Below are positions 39,542 through 43,976 of a stretch of DNA of 43,976 bases, piece after piece. The stretch lies in assembly GCA_902595795.1 (NCBI GenBank), contig CACJRK010000009.1:1-43976 (forward strand), in the 5' to 3' direction. Source of the stretch: an uncultured Pelagibacteraceae bacterium. GTDB lineage: Bacteria > Pseudomonadota > Alphaproteobacteria > Pelagibacterales > Pelagibacteraceae. The notes beneath the pieces are model-generated. The model saw only the letters and a program-made list of their open reading frames with translations. It was not told the origin of the DNA and searched no databases. Each line of letters starts with the position of its first letter. Position 1 is the first letter of the stretch. The position numbers and the translations under genes were made by a program.

Positions 39542-39605
39542 GTGCTCATAGTGTGCTTTGATTGTGTATAGAGTGTGTATGGATTGTGTATCAATCAAGT
39601 GGTCG
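39542..39605 (+). repeat. Left arm-type repeats of micro-island 3 (five units, 11-bp period) plus GTGGTCG
   Basis: This is the longest phased array: five hexamers of the form GTGNWY at exactly 11-bp steps, then the invariant TCAAGTGGTCG. The last three units are identical (GTGTAT). The array ends 5 bp from the stop of the membrane-protein gene. Confidence 0.7.
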
Positions 39606-39610
39606 TTTGA

Positions 39611-40042
39611 TTATTTTGTTGTTTTAATTTTTTTAATTTTAGGAAGCAGCCAAGTATTAAATAAATGACCTACCCAATTCATTAATAAGAAAAATGGTAT
39701 GACAAGAGCTATAACCCAAGCTCCCATTAAATTAAACAAATAAGCCATCATTCCAAAAATCCAGATACACCAACTGACAAAACAAATAATTCCTAAACCA
39801 ATTAAGATAATAATTTTTATAATTATAATTGGATAATAAAAATTCTTTATACTTTTAGGAATTTCAAAATCAGAAATAAAGCCAAACACTCCAACTGAAA
39901 CTAACATAGCGATTGTTGCTGGTGCCCAAATATTTAAAGGAATAATATATTTAGAATAAGGTTCACCTGCATAAACATTTCCACATAACAACAAACCCAG
40001 AACCACGATCCCTAAAAGTTTCTTCACTAAGGTTTTAAACAT
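39611..40042 (-). CDS. Small membrane protein of unknown function with MKKLLG-type signal peptide
   Basis: The N-terminus KKLLGIVVLGLLLCGNVYA is a signal peptide with likely cleavage after VYA. The mature part has about three to four hydrophobic segments (near residues 40-58, 70-100 and 105-130) and a basic C-terminal end (KIKKIKTTK). I do not recognise a family. A GTG at 40027 may be the true start, since it overlaps the stop of the upstream gene as TAGTG and gives the exact MKKLLGIVVLG sequence; the ATG at 40042 adds five residues. Confidence 0.6.
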   Translation of the reverse strand: MFKTLVKKLLGIVVLGLLLCGNVYAGEPYSKYIIPLNIWAPATIAMLVSVGVFGFISDFEIPKSIKNFYYPIIIIKIIILIGLGIICFVSWCIWIFGMMAYLFNLMGAWVIALVIPFFLLMNWVGHLFNTWLLPKIKKIKTTK

Positions 40043-40308
40043 TGAACAACAAATCTATTCTTATTTTTATCTTCATTGCCACTTCGTAAAACACAAGTCA
40101 CTAATTTTTTATCTTTGATTAGATGATATAAAATTGATGGGCTATCATAATTTTTTGAAGGAAGTACATTTGTACTAGATAATATATACCCTTCATTAAG
40201 CAAGTCATTAACAGTAGTGACTTTCTTTAGTACTTCAACTTTATCATTAGAGTTAACATTCCCACTTAAAAACAAAACCAGAATCACAATCCCTAAAAGT
40301 TTTTTCAT
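40027..40308 (-). CDS. Small exported protein of unknown function (93 aa)
   Basis: I chose the ATG at 40308 (MKKLLGIVILVLFLSGNVNS) over an in-frame GTG 15 bp upstream because it aligns with the shared signal-peptide module. The mature part, about 73 aa, starts near NDKVEVLKK and has two cysteines (LVTCVLRSG, VVQCLKP) in a pattern that suggests a small beta protein with a disulfide. This copy of the signal DNA is the most diverged of those with an intact start. It is the first gene of the micro-island 3 pair. Confidence 0.65.
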   Translation of the reverse strand: MKKLLGIVILVLFLSGNVNSNDKVEVLKKVTTVNDLLNEGYILSSTNVLPSKNYDSPSILYHLIKDKKLVTCVLRSGNEDKNKNRFVVQCLKP

Positions 40309-40393
40309 TAAAATTAATCCCACAATCTATTTTTACTTTATATATAATGCATTTAACCTAAATAAATTAGAATGTATATACGACGTTCATTAT

Positions 40394-41164
40394 TTAATTA
40401 GTTTCTTTTCTTATTTGTTCAATTTTAATCTTTTTTTGTAAACTTCTATTTTTATCGTAAAGAAGATTAAACTTTATTTTGTTGTTAGTTTTTACGGTAA
40501 TTGATTTAGCATTTCTTACTTCTAAATTATCTGCAACAGCACTAATTGGTCGCTTAGATGGATTCAAATTTGTTATTAAAATTTTAGATTTATCATTCAC
40601 AATTTTACCCTTCCATCTTCTTGGTCTAAAAGCACTTATTGGAGATATTGATAATTTTTTTGAATGTAGACTTAAAATAGGACCATGCACAGACAAATTA
40701 TAAGCTGTACTTCCTGCTGGTGTTGAAACTAATACACCGTCTGAAACTAAATTTTTAATTATTTGTCTTGATCCCTGCTTAATTGATAATGAAGCAGCCT
40801 GTCTACTTTGTCTGAGAACAGAAACTTCATTTATCGCTATAGATCTTTTAATTTGATTGTTTTTATTTTTAACAATCATTTCTAAAGGAGAAATTGAAAC
40901 CAAATTTGCTTTTGAAAGATTTTTAATTATATCTTTAGAGGAAAATTTATTCATAAGGAAACCATAGCTTCCAGAATTAATCCCATAAAAATGTTTTTTT
41001 GAAGCCTTATTTCTTTTAAGTGTTTGAAGCATAAAGCCATCACCACCAATAACAATTATAAGGTTTTCTTTTTTAAAATGATTAAATTTTATCTTTTTTA
41101 ATAATAAATTTTTAATCTCAGATGATTTTTTATTTTTATCTGAAATGATTTGAAGTTTACTCAT
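40394..41164 (-). CDS. nadK: NAD kinase
   Basis: It phosphorylates NAD to NADP in the cytoplasm and is the only known route to NADP. The family motif is VIGGDGFMLQTLKR (about residues 38-51), followed by GINSGSYGFLMN and SDGVLVSTPAGSTAYNLSVHGPILS. At 256 aa it is typical of alphaproteobacteria. The ATG begins only 4 bp after the CCA end of tRNA-Leu, so the mRNA most likely starts within the tRNA transcript and becomes nearly leaderless after tRNA 3' processing. Any element inserted in tRNA-Leu must therefore keep a promoter for this gene. Confidence 0.92.
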   Translation of the reverse strand: MSKLQIISDKNKKSSEIKNLLLKKIKFNHFKKENLIIVIGGDGFMLQTLKRNKASKKHFYGINSGSYGFLMNKFSSKDIIKNLSKANLVSISPLEMIVKNKNNQIKRSIAINEVSVLRQSRQAASLSIKQGSRQIIKNLVSDGVLVSTPAGSTAYNLSVHGPILSLHSKKLSISPISAFRPRRWKGKIVNDKSKILITNLNPSKRPISAVADNLEVRNAKSITVKTNNKIKFNLLYDKNRSLQKKIKIEQIRKETN

Positions 41165-41168
41165 TTAA

Positions 41169-41254
41169 TGGTGCCCTCGGCCAGACTCGAACTGGCACTC
41201 CGCAAGCGGCAAGGATTTTAAGTCCTTTGTGTCTACCAATTTCACCACGAGGGC
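41169..41254 (-). tRNA. tRNA-Leu (TAA anticodon), attachment site of the second element
   Basis: The 86-nt gene has a long variable arm, the acceptor GCCCTCG paired with CGAGGGC and an encoded CCA. The anticodon loop reads CTTAAAA, anticodon TAA. Its 5' half, from the anticodon loop outward through 17 bp of leader (41216-41271), is repeated exactly at 42944-42999. The 3' half is joined directly to nadK. Confidence 0.95.
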
Positions 41255-41286
41255 ATTAATGAATTTCATGAGTGTTTATGCCAATA

Positions 41287-41315
41287 TTTATAATTGAACA
41301 AGATAAATAAGTAAA
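41287..41315 (-). promoter_or_regulatory. Promoter of tRNA-Leu/nadK (element-borne copy)
   Basis: On the minus strand TTTACT-N17-TATAAA lies about 33 bp before the tRNA 5' end. The same arrangement, with the same spacing, is kept in the duplicated copy at 43015-43043 although the flanking bases have diverged. This conservation supports it being the real promoter. Confidence 0.55.
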
Positions 41316-41338
41316 TTTTTTTTATTTTATATCTCTGT

Positions 41339-41357
41339 GTACTGGTCATGTACTGGT
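41339..41357 (+). repeat. Arm-type repeat pair, left end of tRNA-Leu element (GTACTGGT x2)
   Basis: GTACTGGT at 41339 and 41350, 11 bp apart. The surrounding bases (CTCTGT before, TT after) are also shared with the right-end pair. Confidence 0.65.
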
Positions 41358-41401
41358 TATCCTATAATATCCAATAAATTAAATACCTTTATTAGTTTTC
41401 A

Positions 41402-42721
41402 CTAACTAAAAATATAAACGGTTGAATTTTCTAATTCTTCAATTTTTAACTTATTTGATTTAATAGATATCTCAATATTATTTGCTTCTAAAAAATCTCT
41501 TACCTGACTAGACTTAATTCCATAATTTGTATTTTCACTCTCAGTTCCAAAAGCTGCCTTTGTGAAATCTTTATTCAATTTCATTGTTGCAACGCCTACT
41601 AAACTGCCAGAGACTTTATCAACAATTGGTCCTCCGCTGTTACCAGGGTTTATTGTTGCATCTATTTGCAGCATAGAAGTATTATTTTGAATTCCTTTAA
41701 GAGAATTAATAATACCAGATGTAATCTTCAGGTCATCACTGATAAATTTCCCATAAGGATAGCCAGCTACCAAAATATTTTGTGCTTTTTTTGGTGAAGC
41801 ATTAGAAAACTTTATAAAATTTTTATTTTTAACTTTTGCTCTAAGTAAAGCTATGTCTAATATCTCATCATAAGCAATTATCTTTACGTCAATTTCATCA
41901 TTATTAAATATGATCTTTGTATTGTTCTTACTAGACTTAACTACATGATAATTTGTTACTATATGGCCTTTGTTATCAACAAAGAAACCTGTGCCAACTT
42001 GAGAAGGGTTTTGTTCTCGCTTCTTATTTTCATTATCTGGTAGATCTTTATTTTGTTTTTTTGGTTTTTCAGTGTCGAAGATAAAATCATTAGAAAATGG
42101 ATCTTTATTATCAGCAATATGACTAATATCTTGAGAAGATGAGCCAATTGCTAGAACGTAGGCTAAAGCTGCGTGTCGTGGAAGTACTAAATGTCGATTA
42201 TCATTATTATAGTTTACTGTATATTCAGCTCCAATAATTTTTCCATCTTTAAAACTTTTTCTTAAAGCTTTACCATTTAATTCAGTTGAAACTTGAAATA
42301 TGCCCAAATCAGATCTGTAATTTGGTAATTCGTTAACTCTTCCCCAAGTATGAGCAAAACCAATTAAACTTCCTTCTACAATATATTGTTCAATGTATTT
42401 TACATAAACGTCAAAATGAGCTTTAAATGGTATTAACATTATAATAATATCAGCCCAACTAGCTGCTTTTGATAGTTTCATAACTTTAAAACCTTTTGCT
42501 TCAGCCTTAGAAATACTTTTTGAGTTTTCTCGAAGGGCTATTACAATATTATTTATTCCACTATCTTTTAAATTTAATGCATGAGCTTCTGCTTGTTCAC
42601 CAAATCCAAAGATTGCAATTTTTTTATCTTTAATTACATAGACAACATCATTTTTTTGATATTTTATAGGTTTTTTCTTTTTGGATTTTTTTTCAGAATT
42701 AAAAATATCAAATATGCCCAT
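41402..42721 (-). CDS. Fusion protein: ketol-acid reductoisomerase-like NADP domain plus trypsin/HtrA-like protease
   Basis: Residues 34-195 closely resemble the N-terminal Rossmann domain of IlvC: KKIAIFGFGEQAEAHALNL (dinucleotide loop), IALRENSKSISKAEAKGFKVM (NADP phosphate site), ASWADIIIMLIP and FAHTWG. The helical C-terminal catalytic domain of IlvC is missing. A charged linker (about 205-240) leads to a chymotrypsin-fold protease with a complete triad: His259 in TNYHVV, Asp289 in ILDIALLR, Ser362 in NPGNSGGP. There is no PDZ domain and no signal peptide, so it is probably cytoplasmic, unlike secreted DegP. An NADP- or metabolite-sensing protease is a possible role, but this is inference. 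It is the only gene of the tRNA-Leu element. Confidence 0.85.
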   Translation of the reverse strand: MGIFDIFNSEKKSKKKKPIKYQKNDVVYVIKDKKIAIFGFGEQAEAHALNLKDSGINNIVIALRENSKSISKAEAKGFKVMKLSKAASWADIIIMLIPFKAHFDVYVKYIEQYIVEGSLIGFAHTWGRVNELPNYRSDLGIFQVSTELNGKALRKSFKDGKIIGAEYTVNYNNDNRHLVLPRHAALAYVLAIGSSSQDISHIADNKDPFSNDFIFDTEKPKKQNKDLPDNENKKREQNPSQVGTGFFVDNKGHIVTNYHVVKSSKNNTKIIFNNDEIDVKIIAYDEILDIALLRAKVKNKNFIKFSNASPKKAQNILVAGYPYGKFISDDLKITSGIINSLKGIQNNTSMLQIDATINPGNSGGPIVDKVSGSLVGVATMKLNKDFTKAAFGTESENTNYGIKSSQVRDFLEANNIEISIKSNKLKIEELENSTVYIFS

Positions 42722-42732
42722 AATAATTGTTT

Positions 42733-42765
42733 ACCTAGAACCACGATCCCTAAAAGCTTTTTTAT
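42733..42765 (-). pseudogene. Relic of the MKKLLG signal-peptide module (ATG changed to ATA)
   Basis: On the minus strand the codons read ATA, then KKLLGIVVLG with nearly the same DNA as the five live copies (including GGGATCGTGGTTCT). The start codon is lost, and the frame is not that of the fusion gene beginning 12 bp downstream. It looks like a leftover from an earlier secreted-protein gene in this element, or a DNA site kept for another reason. Confidence 0.75.
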
Positions 42766-42797
42766 TAAATAACAGTACTATAAATTCATCTCTCTGT

Positions 42798-42816
42798 GTA
42801 CTGGTCTTGTACTGGT
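42798..42816 (+). repeat. Arm-type repeat pair, right end of tRNA-Leu element (GTACTGGT x2)
   Basis: GTACTGGT at 42798 and 42809, 11 bp apart, in the same orientation and with the same flanks as the pair at 41339/41350. Confidence 0.65.
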
Positions 42817-42894
42817 TTTGAGATATTTAATGAGCTCGATTTCCCTATATCGATTTAAAGCTAATTTAAAGTTATGAGATTTTATAGGATGTTT

Positions 42895-42924
42895 TAGACT
42901 GCCTTGGACTACTATGGACTGACT
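42895..42924 (+). repeat. 10-bp-period tandem repeat (TAGACTGCCT, TGGACTACTA, TGGACTGACT)
   Basis: Three consecutive decamers share TRGACT; a fourth degenerate unit (TTAACTTCTA) may follow at 42925. The array lies 20-49 bp from the tRNA-Leu core and has a different unit and period from the GTACTGGT pairs. It could be a second set of integrase or accessory-factor sites, or the arm of an older element. Confidence 0.5.
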
Positions 42925-42943
42925 TTAACTTCTATCCCTCGGC

Positions 42944-42982
42944 TTTTAAGTCCTTTGTGTCTACCAATTTCACCACGAGGGC
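42944..42982 (-). pseudogene. tRNA-Leu 5'-half remnant
   Basis: These 39 bases match tRNA-Leu from the 5' end to the anticodon loop exactly; identity continues through the leader to 42999. The anticodon 3' stem, variable arm and T-arm are missing, so it cannot be a full tRNA. Its promoter appears intact, so a tRNA-half transcript could still be made. Confidence 0.93.
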
Positions 42983-43014
42983 ATTAATGAATTTCATGAT
43001 TGTTTAAGCTAATA

Positions 43015-43043
43015 TTTATAATTCAACAAGAGTAATAAGTAAA
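43015..43043 (-). promoter_or_regulatory. Promoter copy upstream of the tRNA-Leu remnant
   Basis: TTTACT-N17-TATAAA on the minus strand, the same as the copy at 41287-41315. It is probably the original chromosomal promoter of tRNA-Leu and nadK, now driving only the remnant. Confidence 0.5.
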
Positions 43044-43105
43044 ATTTTTTTATTTTATCTCTATAATTTCTAAATTACTTCTAGTTTTTAGATTATTTAA
43101 AATTC

Positions 43106-43975
43106 TTATTTTTTTTTGAAAAATAATGAATTAGATTTATTAAATTTTCCTCTTCTGTAAAATACATATAAGCACTGCTTTAGAAATTTAACACATTCTA
43201 CAGGATTATTTCCTATTGCTGTTTCAGCTGCTAAAACTAAGCCTGAGCAACCTGTTTCTAAAGAAGAATATACATCATTACTTTCTGCCCTAGTAGGATT
43301 ATTCGACATAATCATTGTTTCAAGTAAATTCGTTGCAACATAAACTTCTTTTTTAAGTTTCTTTGCGTCTTTAATAATAATTCTTTGAGCTAATGGTATT
43401 TTAGAAATTTCTATGTATCTGGAAAGATCGCCTCTATCAATGAGAATTGCGTTGGAAACGCTTGCAATTTTTTTTCTGTTAAAAAAACCTTTCTTAGTTT
43501 CTATTTTAGAGATTATTAAATCTTTCTTATCTAATTTTGATCTTAATGTTAAAATATCATTTGGAGAATTTGCAAAAGAAAGCGCAAACATTTTTACTTT
43601 AAATTGCTTTGCAATATTAATGGCTAACAAATCCTTTTCGGTTAAGGGATTAAGAAATATATCTGCATGAAAATGAACACCTTTATTTGAATCTAAAATT
43701 CCTTCTTTTATAACTTTGCACTTAAGATAATTTTTGTAAGTTTTTGATACCTCAAGTTCTAAACCATCAAAACCAATTTTTACTAATGTTTTTTCTTTAA
43801 TATTATTAAAATTAAATAATGGATAAAGTCTTATAGAATTTTTAAAATTCAATTTTTTATTTGATAAAAAATAATATGAATTTTTTGTTAAAAATTTCTT
43901 TTTAACATTTGAAGTACGTATTTGTGCACCCTCTGTATCGATACAAATATTTTTAATTTTATTTTTTTTTAAAAA
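43106..43975 (-). CDS. Pyruvate-kinase-like barrel protein, 5' end outside window
   Basis: The frame is open to the window edge; the TTG at 43852 is not a start because upstream codons encode ICIDTEGAQIRT, the counterpart of the LDTKGPEIRT motif of pyruvate kinase. Further matches are LSFANSPNDI, SKIETKKG (catalytic lysine and glutamate kept), ILIDRGDL (ARGDLG motif changed) and VATNLLETMI...PTRAESNDV. It ends just after the barrel (NPVECVKFLKQ), so the C-terminal regulatory domain is absent. It may be a diverged pyruvate kinase or a paralog with another phosphotransfer role. I give no symbol for that reason. Confidence 0.75.
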   Translation of the reverse strand, partial: FLKKNKIKNICIDTEGAQIRTSNVKKKFLTKNSYYFLSNKKLNFKNSIRLYPLFNFNNIKEKTLVKIGFDGLELEVSKTYKNYLKCKVIKEGILDSNKGVHFHADIFLNPLTEKDLLAINIAKQFKVKMFALSFANSPNDILTLRSKLDKKDLIISKIETKKGFFNRKKIASVSNAILIDRGDLSRYIEISKIPLAQRIIIKDAKKLKKEVYVATNLLETMIMSNNPTRAESNDVYSSLETGCSGLVLAAETAIGNNPVECVKFLKQCLYVFYRRGKFNKSNSLFFKKK

Positions 43976-43976
43976 T

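Larger units (their letters stand above)
39486..40393. mobile_element. tRNA-Thr micro-island 3 (right end not recognisable)
   Basis: The left side has the same design as the other two: five units (GTGCTC, GTGCTT, then GTGTAT three times) starting at 39542, 39553, 39564, 39575 and 39586, all 11 bp apart, followed by GTGGTCG at 39599 (13 bp later). Two overlapping minus-strand genes with the shared signal peptide follow. Between 40309 and nadK I find neither a right arm pair nor a tRNA-Thr fragment, so the right junction has decayed, been deleted, or lies elsewhere. The end given here is simply the nadK boundary. Confidence 0.55.
41216..42943. mobile_element. tRNA-Leu micro-island (about 1.73 kb, KARI-protease fusion, no integrase)
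   Basis: It is bounded by an exact 56-bp repeat that covers the tRNA-Leu anticodon loop, 5' half and leader (41216-41271 and 42944-42999). Pairs of GTACTGGT 11 bp apart lie inside both ends (41339/41350 and 42798/42809). A further 10-bp-period TRGACT array is next to the right core. The cargo is one gene plus a dead signal-peptide module. Unlike the tRNA-Thr elements, this one duplicates the 5' half of the tRNA together with its promoter. No integrase is present. Confidence 0.65.
42722..43105. other. 384-bp region without an intact gene: right end of the tRNA-Leu element
   Basis: From left to right it holds the dead signal-peptide module (42733-42765), the right GTACTGGT pair (42798-42816), about 75 bp with nothing recognised, a 10-bp-period TRGACT array (42895-42924), the tRNA-Leu 5'-half remnant (42944-42982) and its promoter copy (43015-43043), then AT-rich sequence up to the stop of the pyruvate-kinase-like gene. 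Confidence 0.7.

Noticed and set aside
37097-39605. Short regular repeats as a CRISPR array
   Set aside because: Units are 6-8 bp at an 11-bp period without 25-40-bp repeats or spacers, and no cas genes are present.
42936-42950. CCCTCGG directly before the tRNA-Leu core as a rest of the tRNA 3' acceptor end (internal deletion of a whole tRNA)
   Set aside because: Only seven bases match and the discriminator/CCA side does not; it may be chance, so integration is the simpler explanation.
43106-43852. TTG at 43852 as the start of the pyruvate-kinase-like gene
   Set aside because: In-frame codons further upstream encode the LDTKGPEIRT-like motif of pyruvate kinase, so the gene continues outside the window.

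Overview
The window is AT-rich, almost without intergenic space, and carries a complete str-S10-spc-alpha ribosomal superoperon followed upstream by rpoBC, rplKAJL, nusG-secE and tuf. Gene order, very low GC, lysine-rich proteins and overlapping stop/start codons suggest a streamlined marine alphaproteobacterium of the SAR11 (Pelagibacterales) type. This is an inference from the sequence; no database search was possible.

Layout. Positions 1-7423 hold housekeeping genes: the 3' end of topA, a RidA-family protein, ugd and galU (UDP-glucose to UDP-glucuronate), panC, mgtE, lipB and an rluC-type pseudouridine synthase. Positions 7434-36057 form one long minus-strand block. In transcription order it is tRNA-Tyr, tRNA-Gly, tuf, tRNA-Trp, secE, nusG, rplK, rplA, rplJ, rplL, [hairpin], rpoB, rpoC, [leader], rpsL, rpsG, fusA, the S10 genes, the spc genes, secY, adk, [internal promoter], rpsM, rpsK, rpoA, rplQ and then rluC. 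The rpmD gene (L30) is missing between rpsE and rplO, and no tuf follows fusA. rlmB and tRNA-Thr(TGT) lie on the plus strand at 36187-37039.

Positions 37040-43105 are the accessory part and the most interesting. Downstream of tRNA-Thr are three very small gene cassettes in tandem. They are separated by two further perfect copies of a 59-bp segment that starts at the tRNA anticodon arm and runs 12 bp past CCA. Inside each boundary are short direct repeats at an exact 11-bp period (GTGTCG in cassette 1, GTGACG in cassette 2, GTGTAT-like in cassette 3). On the left they are followed 13 bp later by an invariant GTGGTCG. This is the layout of a tyrosine-recombinase attP (core plus arm sites), but no integrase gene is present. 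The cargo is pairs of small genes: five proteins share a signal peptide MKKLLGIVVLG that is conserved as DNA, and one is an HNH nuclease.

A second element sits in tRNA-Leu(TAA), beside nadK. It has duplicated the 5' half of the tRNA and its promoter, has its own 11-bp-spaced GTACTGGT pairs at both ends, and carries an unusual protein. That protein joins a ketol-acid reductoisomerase-like Rossmann domain to a trypsin/HtrA-like protease domain. A dead copy of the same signal-peptide DNA module (ATG to ATA) lies just upstream of it, linking the two tRNA sites. The window ends in a pyruvate-kinase-like barrel protein whose 5' end lies outside.

Working interpretation: the 37-43 kb region holds integrase-less, tRNA-targeted micro-islands that spread secreted or surface proteins, probably moved in trans by integrases of phages or larger islands.
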